A stretch of 64,000 nucleotides of DNA from assembly GCA_002633025.1 (NCBI GenBank), contig NMRB01000007.1, positions 1,106,944 through 1,170,943 of the forward strand. The letters are read 5' to 3'. Under the pieces are notes generated by a model. It saw nothing but the letters and a program-made list of their open reading frames with translations. It made no database searches and had not been told where the DNA came from. Both the position numbers and the translations under genes were made by a program. Positions 10,825 to 22,547 of the stretch are shown in pieces (within the stretch, counting starts at the first letter, position 1; every line of letters starts with the position of its first letter). Source of the DNA: Notospermus geniculatus (Eukaryota > Nemertea > Pilidiophora > Heteronemertea > Lineidae).

Positions 10825-13800
10825 GTAGGTTCAGAATCCTGAGGGTCACTCGCTCTTGAAGCCCGTCTCCACTATAGAGGTTTCCCACGTGACGTCATAA
10901 AGGCCACGTTGGCTGTCAAATTGACCACGTGTTTCCTGAAGGAACGTCACGATGACGCGATGACATTATTTCGTGTGCTGTCTTGTCACATCAGGCGTAA
11001 TGTAGCAGCAGGGGGGGCGAGTCTCAATGGTTTCTACGGCTGGGAGGCCTCCCAGCCCCGGAGGGCGGCCCACCCCCTAGGCCGGCCTAGGGGCTTTGCT
11101 GCTAATGTCAATCCACGTGTAGCACCCTATTGACGCCAGTTTGCGTCATTTTGACGGCCAGTCGCATGATTTGATGACGTCAGTGGGATTCCTCTATAGT
11201 GGATTCCGCTGCGGTTTGCAGCAAGCGGAACGGTTTTCACAGGCATTGGGATAATCAACAGGCCATATATTGTTAAACCATCAAAAGATTATCCAAAACC
11301 CTGTGAGAACTGCATCGCTCGCCGCAAACCATGGCAGAATTCGCCATAGTGGAAACGGGCCTCTACTAGAGATGGACTCAGTGATACAAGCAGCATGAGA
11401 AGGGAGACCCATCCCACTGTCTTCCGCACCCACGTTTCCTTTTCCTGGTGTTTACGTCCAGCAGAATCATGAGAATATTCGACGCCAATTCAACACAATT
11501 TCACAAGAGGTTTATCTGTTTCATCTAAAAACTGCACAGCTACTGTTGGCTACTGTACAAAAATGGCCGGTCATCTCAACATGAAACGGATCTCTCCTAC
11601 CTGACTCCTCAAAACACGCTGTGCCCGGCATCTTGTCGGAAGGTTTGCGTGGTAATTGTAACCAAACAAGCGATTACTGACCACCAGGGGGCACTAAGGT
11701 GGCAGGTGCAATGATTTGTAGTTCATATTCAGCGGGGTTGAAGTTGGTGTTGGATGCATTCAGCCATTGCATATGATGAACAATGGTGAAGGAAGCAAGT
11801 GCTGAAGATGCCGTCATCAGTCTTCTGCAAGTGTGCAAACTTTAGAAACACACCCAGTGCTTCACATAAGACGGGCGGAATCACGCTCGCGCCACTGCTT
11901 GCCCGCAAAATTGCACCGAGGAGCTCGAATGGCCGTGATCCTCGCATCCTTGAAGTAACTGACCATTAAATTTCACGAGTGTGAACAGATCTCTCTCCTC
12001 GAGCCTTTGAGGAGCTCAACTGATTGAGCTCCTGCAGATTTCAAACGTGAAGCACTGCCTCCTTGATGCTCCACAAATATTCAGCCTTTGGTAGGCCTGG
12101 ACATTCCCTTGTTAGGCCTACACCTTCCCTCCTTTATCCGCAGTGTGGCCAATGGATATAATGGCAGGTCTTTCCCCCTTGATGCTCTACAGATATTCAG
12201 CCTTCCATCATCATACTCATAGGCCTTCTCCTCGTTTCGAAGCTGTTCAACCAACCCTTGTTCGACCCCTCCTTGGGCTTCGAATGTGCAACCTTCGGTC
12301 AAAGTTCAGGTTTGATTGTTTACTGTTGCTCGTTGGTGCTTGTACCTTACGGAGTTGAGTGATCATGCCGATGATCCGTGAGAAGTTACAGGATCAAGTC
12401 TGATGCGGAGGTCGAAGCCTCCAGGTGGGTCGGAATGAATCAATCAATCTAACTGAACAGCGAGAGGATGGACTGACTTACATGGCTTAGAGATCAAGTA
12501 CAGGTTCTAAGGCTGCAGTGTGTTGTTTGATGGTAGGGAATGTTCGTTTCTTGGCCTGTACTGCTACCGCTCTTTAGCGAGCTCCGTTTTTTGGCCAGTA
12601 CTGCCAACCACTCTCACTGCTCAGGCTAGTTCAGTTCTGTTTCCATGTTGCTGCCCTGTAACTTGGCTCGTTTCTTACTAGGTTCTCATGTAGGGAGTGG
12701 TGCACTGGTCAATTGCAGTCACATCCACCCTTCAGGCTGACATGTCTTTCACACTAAAGGGAGTTTACACGAAAATACGAAATATTCTGAGTTCTATGCA
12801 GTCCTGTCAATTTGGCTGCTGGGATCTCTCAGCGCTGCTCGTTGCCACGGGACCCACACCTCTCAGTACAAGTGTCCAGACTGGCCAGATTTATCTACCT
12901 ATTCAGATATCCACTGGCAGGTGGCCTGCCACTTTGGACACTTGTGGGGGTCGGACCTTCTGCGAGTTCTCATAGCATTGGTCAGTTGACTCCAAACTTT
13001 CCCAACTTAACCAAATCTTTCGGTTGAACTTGGCAGTCATTCCTCCTTGCACCTTGAAACAACCGATAGTCAGATGGAGTTGGAAGCAATAAAAAATGCT
13101 TTGAAGTTCAACCTTGACTTAAGAAGTAGCTGCCCGTTCCTTCAGGTAGTGTAACAGAAGGATCTCATCATCTCCAAGGAATATTGAGATGGACCAAGAT
13201 GTACATTACTCAGGTGTTCGTATGTAAACATTCTGCAGCCCATCCATTAATTCTCAAGGAAACTGGATTCCTACATGTTCCGTTTCCATCCAACGCCAAA
13301 CAGGAGCGGTGTTGTTCATCCTGGTCGACCAGTCTGATCAGGTGCGTGGAAGTGGCCACGTTCTGTTCTGCAGTACGGAATTTAAGATGTTTTCATCAGG
13401 TCTGATTCTGCGAATGGAGAAATTGGCTTCACCTTGGTTTGCCATTAAGACATCTTGTGGCGTCCTCCCACAGCAGGGCTTTGGTCTCGTTCCTCTTCAT
13501 GCACTCCCAGGTTTGTGTGAGTGGATGAAAGTCGAAACTCTTGCTGTCGGGGAATGTCTTCTGTCAGCTTTCTTCATTGGTTCCTCAACCAAGTCATGTC
13601 AGTGCCAGTTGCCCTATGCAGGGCCTTACTCCTGATGTGGCCCCATCACGATAAGGGGGGATTGAGCTTTCTGCATGGGCACCTCGTCTAAGCATGTTCT
13701 TGCCGTTTGCAGGGCTGTCCCCTGATGTGGACCCATCACGATAATGAGGTTGGAAGTGTCTGGGCGGGCATGTCGTCCAAGTCATCAGGGTTTCCGCCAG

Positions 13801-16800
13801 AAAAAAAAATGAGGGTACGGACCAAAAATAATTTTTTGAACAAAAAATTTTTTTTGGAAAAATTTTTTTGATAAAAAAAATTTTGTTGAAAAATTTTTTT
13901 TTTATTTTTAAAAAGGTTTTAAACGATGTTTGGTGCCATTTTAGGCATATTTTGAAGCACAAAATCCTCGCGCCGGTAATGCCGGTTGTTTGGTTTCATC
14001 CGGCATGTCATTGAAAAATGGTTACCCAACGTTTTTGAGGGTACGGATCCGTACCCTGGAAAAATTTAAGGGTACGGAATTTTACCCATTTTACCCTCTG
14101 GCGGAAACCCTGGTCATGTCCATGCCATTTGCATGGTTATGCTCCTGATGTGGCCTCATCACGATAACGGGTGGATTGATCTTTCTGCATGGGCATCTTG
14201 TGCAAGTCATGTCAGTGTCTGTTGTAGGACTGATGGCCAAGGCCCATTTCCTCTACAGCAAATTCTGCCATGGTGAGCGGTGCGGTTTTCACAGGGTTTT
14301 GGATAATCCTTCGATGGTTGAACAAAATACATGGCGTTGTTATTATTGGAGGGCATGTGAAAACCGCTCCACTTGCGGCGGAATTCGCTGGAAACGGGCC
14401 TTCACAGTCAGGGGCGTGGTACAATGTGCAAGGGTTTAGAGAAAAAGGAGGTAGCTGATGCCACCAAGCCTTGAAATCGCAATCATCTGTTTAAGCAACC
14501 AACGCCATAAAATGGCAGACTGCGTGGAACACTGCAGCAGCCCAGCTCAGTAACTACTGATTACGAATAACGAACGCACGAAATTGGCACAAACACCATG
14601 TTTATCTCTCTCCGGGGTCTCTTTTTCCACGGCGACCAACAAGCGAGCACTTAGCATCAAAACTCCGTCGTACAACTCCATGTTTGTCTAATCCCATTTA
14701 CTTCAGGCACTAGGATTGTCGCCATGGTTACTAAATAATGCTTCATGCATTGTTATGTTATGCGGCAATTTAAAAAGTATTCATGATTTAACTATTAGGT
14801 GCTTACTTTTGATGCCGTAGTACACTAAACACTTTTTTGACCCGTTTCCTGTAGCGTATTACACAATAGGCCTCCTCGTGTTTTCAAAATTAATTTCACG
14901 AGTTGGGACCGCGTTGGAGAAAGGGGCTTGCCTCTTAGCTGTGTAATAATTCATGATATTCTTTGTATTTCTGTTCCGATTCTGACGGGAGCAAGTGCAA
15001 GCTGCAGTCAGAGCAAAACAATGCAAAATGGCGAAAATATTGCCTTCAGTCGAGTCATAATACTAAGTGGAAACTTGGGAATTGTGATGAAGTTTTGAGT
15101 GATGAATTACCGGCTCGGACACAAAGACGGCTCACAATGTTATCCCCAACGCTCGTGCATTTTTTATGAAGGGCTTCGGGGCGGTTCAAACGACCGGCGA
15201 TATCGGTACCGGAGTCATTTCCTGAATGTTGACTCACGTGAACGCTGTCGGCGGGGGGTCGATCGTCTAATGGTAGCTAATCTGATGACCAATGGCTGAA
15301 AACATGAACGTTGCTTTATGCTCTGGTTGCGTGGAGTTTTTCTCAAAAGACGATGGTCCATTCTCTGATTCAGTCAGTTACAGGGTAAAACAAACGGTTT
15401 TTCTTCCAGAAGGGAAAAGGAGGGCTTATGTTTTTCATTGCTTTGACCTGGACCTGCTAGAAATTACTGGATATTGATGTGTTGTGTTGTATGGGGGTAG
15501 TTTTGTGGGTATTGAGGGAAGGTCCATGTGGGAAAGTGGCTGTTAGTATGAATAAGGGGGCTGTCCTTATGGTGGGTGGGCCTAAGGTGACTGTCCATGT
15601 GCTTAAGGAGCTGCCTACATGGGTAGGCAGTCCATGTGGATAATGAGCTGCCCACATGGCTGGGCGGCTGACCAAATGGGTAAGCCAACCAAGGAAAACC
15701 CCAGAGACAGGACAAGACGACGTCAGTCTTTGAGAGCTGTAATGCAATGGAGAAGAAACAGTACTCCAAAAGATCTGCCTTTCCGAAAGAATTGCTCTCA
15801 CAAACTGGATCACACAAACTTAGATGTGACCTGCCAAAATTTCTACTCAAACTGTGTTGAGGACCTAAAATACTTTGAACTACGTCATGATACCAGCCAT
15901 GCTGCATGACACCCTGTATCACGCGATATCTGATTACCGTCGCAATCTTCTTGCGGGAATTGATCCTGATATCTTGACACTCTCCCAATCACCGTCGAGT
16001 TCATCTTCGTCGCTCTCATCAATAACGCGAACAGATTTCCCAGATTACCTTGTTACGGTACAAGATCTGTATCATGATTGATTAGGTCGAGAGCTTTGAT
16101 TAAAATACTAGAATTGGAGTAAATGCGGGTGTGAACCGTGAATACAACAGCCGCATGCTCTTACAATCTCTTACGACACCCAAAATTCACCTTCCACGTG
16201 AGCTGACACGAACTTTTCATGGCTTTTTTACGCTATTGTCCTTTTCAAACAAATACTGCCGATCACAAGACATTTTTCGCCCCCTAAGGTTATCACCACC
16301 ACACAAACTCCAACACAAAAGCTTCAAAACGTTTTGGAATGTTTCCGCTGGTCTCAGGTGTGTTCCTGGGAATTTCCCTTTTGTCTCCTCTGTTGTATAC
16401 GCTATTCTTTCACCAGAAGCAGACGTATTGTGTTTTTGTTTACAAAACTTGTGAAAAGTTGAGTCAAGCTTTAGTGTTCTGATAGATTTCATGAAAGAAT
16501 GTGTTTCACTTTAAAATGTTCGTTTAATCTATTATTTCACACCTTGGCTCACTTACCCCTCTCTAGCTCCCCCCCCCCATACATATACTTCACATGCCAA
16601 AAAGGGACCCAAGTTTCATTTGGTTCCCTCTCCCCTCCCCACACACACATACGCTTACATTTCACATGCCAAGAACGGGCCAATCTCCAAATCCAAGGCT
16701 TCTTTCCGACGGGAAATAAAACGATGTCATTTTACACCCCACAAATCTCACCCTTTTTGCGCTATTTTCCAGGTCCGGCCATCCCGATGGACCCCCAAGA

Positions 16801-17200
16801 AAGTGCGCAGGCAATTTTCCCCTCCATGGCCCGAGCTCTCCAAAAGTATCTTCGTATCACCCGCCAACAGCCGCGATACACGATGGAATCAATCATGAAC
16901 CATCTCGCCGTCTGTATCTGTCACGATATGGGCCCCAAAGCCTTTCTGGAGAAGTACCTCACGCAAGGCCCGGTTATTCAGAACGAGCGGGAATATCGTA
17001 AGACGCAACCGTGGGTGCTGATCTGTGATCAGTTACTGAGCCGTGCCGTCGAACACGGAACGATGTTTAATTTAAAACAAGGTGAGGTGTCGCTGTTGTG
17101 CACTGTGCGTAAAATCCCGCATTTTTCAGTCACGGAGGAGGTCATTGACCCCAAGACGAACAAATTCGTCTTGAAGTTGCAGTCGGAAACTTCAGTGTAA
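9669..17200 (+). CDS. Vangl: Vang-like (Van Gogh/Strabismus) planar cell polarity protein, complete two-exon CDS
   Basis: The join of 9669-10824 and 16773-17200 gives a 527-residue protein, against about 521-526 in vertebrate VANGL1/2. Vang-like proteins are core planar cell polarity components: four-pass plasma-membrane proteins that work with Prickle, Dishevelled, Frizzled and Celsr. Seen in order: a Ser/Arg/His-rich N tail with the Ser cluster typical of CK1 phosphorylation (residues 5-34); the conserved DDNWGETTT block (68-75 region); DMEDSIGLDCSR just before the membrane; four hydrophobic segments (about 109-133, 150-173, 182-207, 217-243); a cytoplasmic C half with SRAIFAAAARRRDSSHN and RKRSARL; and C-terminal ETSV, the class I PDZ ligand that binds Dvl and Scribble-type PDZ domains. 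The conserved Asp of SLVDALLF is present. The intron is 5,948 bp, phase 1, with GT-AG ends. Start choice: the first in-frame ATG, with a family-typical N terminus. The alternative names VANGL1 and VANGL2 cannot be separated here. Confidence 0.96.
10859..11372. repeat. MITE family F interrupted by family G
   Basis: The left end, gcccgtctccactata, is split from the rest (11201-11372), which runs through gcggttttcacaggcattgg-like sequence to gccatagtggaaacgggcc. The outer ends GCCCGT(T/C)TCC and GGAAACGGGC are inverted. Confidence 0.8.
10874..11200. repeat. MITE family G inserted at TA inside a family F MITE
   Basis: Termini tatagaggtttcccacgtga and tcagtgggattcctctata are inverted copies. Outside them, gcccgtctccac (left) and gtggattccgctgcgg (right) rejoin into a family F end. 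A second copy of this subfamily is at 48970-49183. Confidence 0.82.
11855..12056. repeat. Foldback element, family I
   Basis: cagtgcttcacataagacgg at one end and tttcaaacgtgaagcactg at the other. It contains ccgaggagctcgaatg and gaggagctcaactgattgag. Confidence 0.75.
13787..14112. repeat. Foldback element, family H, second copy
   Basis: Same ends and interior as 1611-1884 (shared gtttggtgccattttaggc, ggttacccaacgtttttgag). Short direct repeats (gtcat) are seen at both flanks. A related end also appears at 30838-30975 (ggcagagaccctg). Confidence 0.75.
14238..14402. repeat. MITE family F, intact copy
   Basis: aaggcccatttcctctacag ... gctggaaacgggcctt, with internal inverted ggttttcacagggttttgga and catgtgaaaaccgctcc. 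Confidence 0.8.
16773..17200 (+). CDS. Vangl: Vang-like coding exon 2 (C-terminal cytoplasmic domain and PDZ ligand)
   Basis: The acceptor ttttccag|gt precedes a codon completed by the previous exon's G (Gly386). It encodes residues 386-527: MDPQESAQAIFPSMARALQKYL, the PRYTMESI and HDMGPKAFLEKYL blocks, and finally LKLQSETSV followed by taa. These match the C-terminal domain of the VANGL family. The YHKERW-like stretch of vertebrates is diverged here (NEREYRKTQPW), as expected for a distant ortholog. Confidence 0.95.
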
Positions 17201-18748
17201 ATCGGATATTTTCCACTCTGCGATGCTTCATGCGTTTCATTCTAACCAGAACCAAAAAATGTGTGAAAACACTTTGGATGCTGTACATTTACTCCGGTTC
17301 TTCTTAGATTGAAATTGACTGGATTTATTTAGCCAATCAACTGCTGATTTTCTACACTGTGGTGACTATGGTAGCCAATCAAAATACACCAAATATTCAA
17401 ACGGACCAATCAGGATCTCTGCAGACTGAATGATCCATAATGTATTCAGGATATATTCAAATGGACCAATGAGATTCAAGGGATTATCCGTGTCATCCAA
17501 TCAGAATCAGGAATACCATCAAACTGTGGATAATGCTGCCAATCACATGGGAGGATTTGTGTATATAACGGTCTGTTTGTTTGTGGTCCCAGTGGGCTTT
17601 GTTCGGCGCTGAAATTTCGGTGCATCTTACATGGGTATACTCTCTAACTGTTAAGCCATTTGTAACATATTTTGTAATTAACTTTTGCTATGTTTCTTTT
17701 TATAGCCTCAAAGAGGTTTGCTATGCTCTTCTTTTTGCTTCAATACTCTACAGAACGTCCCGAAAAAAATTCGCCAAGAAATTTTGAAACGCACATTAAA
17801 TTGCCAATACCATTCATGGACACAACCATAATTTGTCACCGTTCAAAACCGCAGCGATGCTCACCACGATAACCCATGATGTCAAACACATATCATATTT
17901 TGACCTTGACGAGCATTTTTTGGGACTTTCTGTATACGAATTACGATACCGATGTTTACAGTTAACTCATGTGCCTTGTTTAGCACAAATCTATTGTATT
18001 TGTTCGGGCCGCAGTCTATCAAGTCACGAGGAATTTTAGAAGATGTTGTTTTACCCTCTGGCACTGGCTCCTTCAGGTCTGGGACTTGCTACATGTAGAT
18101 TTCACGTGATTCCTGGCGTCATTCGGTAAAATATTTGATTGAACTTTGAAAGCTTTCATGTGTGTTAAGCTGATGTCAAGTCGGCCTTGCGACGGCACAA
18201 AACAGGCGGCGACTGACTTTTCTGGATCACTTTGCGTCTGAGCCACGATCAGTCGCCAATGTGGTGCAGCTGTGTCGCACCTGGGACTATTGGCATCAGT
18301 CGCCGATCAAAAAGATCACAAATTGCAAGAGTTGAACATGTTCAATTTCTCTGTGCCTTCCCGACAGGCGTAATGCATTCGCAGTTGACCTGACTCGAGT
18401 TACGATTCCCTACGCGCAGATGCCCCCTGTTCCACGATGAGTGCACACGTTTTCACTTTCTGACTTGGCCGCGATTTCTTCACTTGATGCCGACTGTTCC
18501 GTCACAGCGCAGGCAACTAACAGTTGTGCAACGTGACATCAACATAAGGTAGGCCTGTAATGGCAGAAAGTAGTACCGGAGACATGTTTCGTTTCCTGGT
18601 CTGCTTTCAACATTTTACAGCAGAAAGTTAAAAATGAATCTTGCGACATCCACCATCACCCTTGGGTTTGCATTACACTAGACCTTAAGTACGAACATAC
18701 GAGAGAGTCGTAGCTCTTACATTTCATTAGCGATGAATCACCGCCTCA

Positions 18749-19971
18749 TCGACTCAAACCTCTATTGATCTTGTTTGAGAACTTAGCCTCTGCTACGCTT
18801 GTAACCAGGCCGTTCTCGCTGCCACTTCAATATGAAACTTCTATACATCTCACTTGAAACAAAAACGGAAGCACTCATACCGCGAGAAAGACTTTTAGAC
18901 TTCATTTCGTGTCATATGTAAAACACTTGACGTAATTTCTTAATTTCGCGCAGCGATGTAATTTTTGCCGCCATTATGAATTTCTCGTTTGGCGGGATCG
19001 TATTTCCCGTACGATGTTAATGACTTGTATATCTGATATCGTCTCAGAGATGACATGGAGTTGAAGCGTTTCTCGGTGACGAGAGATTACGAAACATTGT
19101 CGTTGGCAGCTTCTGGATTAACCCTTCTATTTGGACAATATCTTCACACGAAATGTGGAGTGAAAAGAGACAGAAGTGACATGAGGTTCTTGGCAGGGAG
19201 GTGTCCTCTTGTCTGAGGTCCCTCCTATTGAGGCCCTGCTCCTCTGGTAGAAAGGTGTCCTGGCCCCGTATTCATAAAACTACTTAAGTCAAAGTATGAC
19301 ACTTATCCTTTGTTCAACACAAAAGATAAGTATCATACTTAGACTTAAGTAGTTTTATGAATACGGGGCCAGGCCTACGTGGCCTACGCTCTCCAATTGT
19401 ACTTCTCTGGTAGAGAGGTGTACTGGCCTAGGTCGGCCAATTGAGGCTTGCATCTCTGGTAGAGAGCTGTCCTCCTGCCTGAAATCCCTCCAACTGAAGG
19501 CACTGCCCCTCTGGTAGAGAGGTGTCCTCCCGGCCTAGGCCCTCCAATTGAACGCACTGCTTCTGTGGTAGACAGGTGTCCTGGCCTAGCTCCTCCAACC
19601 ATGCCAACTGAATGCACTGCTCCTCTTGTAGAGAGCTGCTGTCTTTCTGGCCTAGGTCTTCTAACTGAAAGCGCGGCCCTGTGCCTGTTTCTAGTACAGA
19701 ATCCTGCATGTTGTCCTGGCAGATGTCCCTCCAAATGGAGCCACTGCTCCCCTGGTAGATACATGTAGGTGTAGAGCTGACCTCCTGGCCTAGGACCTAA
19801 AACTGAAGGCACTACCCTTGCCTGTTCTAGAGTGGTGTCCCCTGGCCTAGTCCTCTTGGATTAGTCATCGCTTAAAGTAAAATTTGTCCCTTCGTCATGC
19901 GACCCCTTCTGATTGCCCCCATGAAGGGCCGTAATGAAATCACTCCATCTCATCACAAATTCCGTCAGTCG
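18749..19971. repeat. Duplicated block, left copy
   Basis: It begins tcgactcaaacctctattga and ends cacaaattccgtcagtcg, just before the n at 19972. The first 380 or so bases appear identical to the right copy. It carries a private hairpin insertion at 19261-19371. Its second half is a diverged minisatellite (period roughly 55-60 bp) built on cctaggtcctccaactgaag-like units. Confidence 0.85.
19261..19371. mobile_element. Hairpin MITE private to the left duplicated copy
   Basis: tggccccgtattcataaaac plus tacttaagtc is inverted at the other end as gacttaagtagttttatgaa and tacggggcca. The arms are about 50 bp. The element is absent at the matching site of the right copy. Confidence 0.8.
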
Positions 19972-19972
19972 N
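19972..19972. other. Assembly gap or contig join (single n)
   Basis: The n falls exactly between two copies of the same block, so it is probably a join between overlapping or allelic contigs. Confidence 0.8.
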
Positions 19973-21335
19973 TCGACTCAAACCTCTATTGATCTTGTTT
20001 GAGAACTTAGCCTCTGCTACGCTTGTAACCAGGCCGTTCTCGCTGCCACTTCAATATGAAACTTCTATACATCTCACTTGAAACAAAAACGGAAGCACTC
20101 ATACCGCGAGAAAGACTTTTAGACTTCATTTCGTGTCATATGTAAAACACTTGACGTAATTTCTTAATTTCGCGCAGCGATGTAATTTTTGCCGCCATTA
20201 TGAATTTCTCGTTTGGCGGGATCGTATTTCCCGTACGATGTTAATGACTTGTATATCTGATATCGTCTCAGAGATGACATGGAGTTGAAGCGTTTCTCGG
20301 TGACGAGAGATTACGAAACATTGTCGTTGGCAGCTTCTGGATTAACCCTTCTACGGTATTCAGGGGCGGAGACAGAATCATGGGAAAGAGGGGGCACAGC
20401 CGGCCCACATCGTGGAAAACCTCGGTCAAATTTTAACATCTTTTCAAAATTTCGAAATTTCCCAGTCAATTTTTAAGATTTTCCACAAAATAGAGGGGGC
20501 ACAGGCCGGGTGTGCTCCCCCCCTGGATCCGTGCCTGGTATTTGGGCAATACCTCCAAACGAAATGTGGAGTGAAAAGAGACAGAAGTGACATGAGGTTC
20601 CTGGCAGAGAGGCAATGATCTGCCTGAGGTTCCTCCTTTTGAGGAACTTCTCTGATTGAGAGGTGTCCTCTGGCCTAGGCCCTCCAGTTGAAGGCCTGCT
20701 CCTCTGGTAGTTGTACATTTTGCAGGCACTGCTCCTCTGCTAGAGAGCTGTCCTCCTGGCCTAAGGCCCTCCAATTGAAGGCCTGCACATCTGGTAGACA
20801 GGTGTCCTGGCCTAGGTCCTCCAACTGAAGGCACTGCTCCTACGGTAGAGAGCTGTCTTCCTGGCCTAGGTCTTCTAACTGAAAGCGCGGCCCTGTGCCT
20901 GTTTCTAGTACAGAATCCTGCATGTTGTCCTGGCAGATGTCCCACCAAATGGAGCCACTGCTCCCCTGGTAGATAGGTGTAGAGCTGACCTCCTGGCCTA
21001 GGTTCTCAAACTGAAGGCACTACCCTTGCCTGTTCCTGGTAGAGCGATGTCCCCCTGGCATGCCTGGCCAAGGTTCCTCCAATCCAACTGAAGGCACTGC
21101 CCTCTGCCTGTTCCTGCTAGGGCAATGTCCTCCAGGCCCAGGTCCTCCAATTGAAGGCACTGTTTTGCCTGTTGATTCATCACGCTGCATCCATTTGACG
21201 GCCCTTTCCCATGAGCCTCTTGGATTAGTCATCGCTTAAAGTAAAATTTGTCCCTTCGTCATGCGACCCCTTCTGATTGCCCCCATGAAGGGCCGTAATG
21301 AAGTCACTCCATCTCATCACAAATTCCGTCAGTCG
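19973..21335. repeat. Duplicated block, right copy
   Basis: It begins at the same tcgactcaaacc as the left copy and ends at the same ccgtcagtcg. It lacks the left copy's hairpin but has its own 177-bp insertion at 20361-20537. Minisatellite unit number and sequence differ from the left copy. Confidence 0.85.
20361..20537. mobile_element. hAT-like nonautonomous element private to the right duplicated copy
   Basis: It begins caggggcggagacagaatca and ends ctggatccgtgcctg, imperfect inverted ends of the CAGGGGCGGA type common in hAT elements. Flanking gtatt is on both sides. The left copy reads straight through (cccttctatttggac). Confidence 0.72.
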
Positions 21336-21787
21336 GCAGAACAAATTGAATTGCAAGTCTCCTCCAAACATATTAGGTCGCCATGACAACCATCTAATCC
21401 AATCAGAGCGCAACAGGGAATGTCCCCAGATTCTCAGCATATCTATTAACTCGTTAATATCTGTCAAACAAACGAGTATTAATTAGGCCAAATAAGATTA
21501 ATTGATGTGAGGTCATACTGGAGTTAATGAAGCCTGGGTTATGTTGCTGAAATTCATTACTGGATGTGGGATTGAGATGTCGTGATGCAGAATATGATGC
21601 GTCAAATATGAGTCAAAATATGCAACAAATGACAAAAAACAAATCTGGAGCCGTCGCCCCAGTTCGTGCTGCTGAAAATTCATGTGTTTGGGGTCACATG
21701 TCGTACAATGAATAAATGAGAGTTAGAGACACTCAAAAGTTGCGACCAAGAAAACGTGTAGATCATGTCATCTCCACCACCACCACC

Positions 21788-21788
21788 N
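21788..21788. other. Assembly gap or contig join (single n)
   Basis: About 35 bases to the left (from 21743, cgaccaagaaaacgtgtaga) recur immediately to the right (from 21789), which looks like unmerged contig ends. Confidence 0.8.
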
Positions 21789-21945
21789 CGACCAAGAAAA
21801 CGTGTAGATCATGTCACCTCCACCAACACCCCCTCCCCCTCCCCCATCCCTCAACTGAGATTTCTAATTCTAGCTTCCTAAGTGGGGTTCACCCCTCCCG
21901 ATCCAAAGACCCCTGCTCTTTCAAGCAGCAAGACACAAAGTTTTC

Positions 21946-22070
21946 CAGAGTGGCATAGTGTAAAGTTCACGACCTGTCACCATTGATGTCTCAGGTTCAT
22001 CCCCCAGTCTAGCCCACTCTCCGTGTAATAGAGATGGCGCCTCTCTTTGACAGCACAGCCCATCCCGACG
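21946..22070 (+). repeat. SINE family B copy, diverged
   Basis: It has a gagtggcatagtg A-box region, a caggttcatcccc B box and the family B segment gtgtaatagagatggcgcct. Confidence 0.65.
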
Positions 22071-22355
22071 ACATCATCTTCGGCGACAGATTCTAAAACT
22101 ATTAAGGATTCAAACGGCGTACTGGCCAATGAGATTATTCAGGAAGTTAGGCTTGTTAATTCAGTTGCCGTGGCAACTGGAGCAGATTTGTCGCCTGATG
22201 AATATCCCAAAAGGTTGATCATATGAGTTTGGAATACGAGAGCTGCTTGAATTCCTTTGAAGGTCTGGCGAGAGGATTCCTTGGAAAATCCTGTCTCGGA
22301 GAAAATGCCCGTCCTGAGAATGTCAAGAGGTTCTTGACGCTAGCTTCCTCCCTTC

Positions 22356-22547
22356 TCATGTTCCTCACTTGGATGGGGTCTTTTACTTGCCCTTGCAAAG
22401 GTACAAGGTACAAGGCACCACGGCTTACTGTCCCAGGCGACAGACGTGAAAAGCCAGGGATGAAATCCATATGGCCCGGGATTCGAACCCGGGACCTGCT
22501 GCTCGCTAAGTGGACGTGATAACATAACCACTAGGCTACCAGGGCTC
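22356..22547 (-). repeat. SINE family A copy, 3'-truncated
   Basis: On the minus strand, a tRNA-like head (gagccctggtagcctagtgg, B box ggttcgaatcc) is followed by the family A body, breaking off near catgttcctcacttggatgg (plus-strand reading). The anticodon loop here reads TTAGCGA. Confidence 0.82.

Larger units (their letters stand above)
10825..16772 (+). other. Vang-like intron with nested transposable elements
   Basis: Phase 1 intron of 5,948 bp between the two coding exons, GT-AG. It holds a MITE inserted in another MITE right after the donor (10859-11372), a copy of a GAGCTC-rich foldback (11855-12056), a CAGGGTTTCCGCCAG-ended element (13787-14112) and a third MITE copy (14238-14402). 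I recognise nothing in 12057-13786 or 14403-16772 beyond simple C/T-rich sequence near 16550-16640. Confidence 0.7.

Noticed and set aside
17201-17600. Vang-like 3' processing site
   Set aside because: No AATAAA close to the stop. An ATTAAA near 17795 is possible but too weak to annotate.
19384-21183. Several minus-strand Gly/Arg/Leu-rich repetitive open frames
   Set aside because: All fall in the roughly 57-bp minisatellite of the duplicated blocks and shift frame between units.
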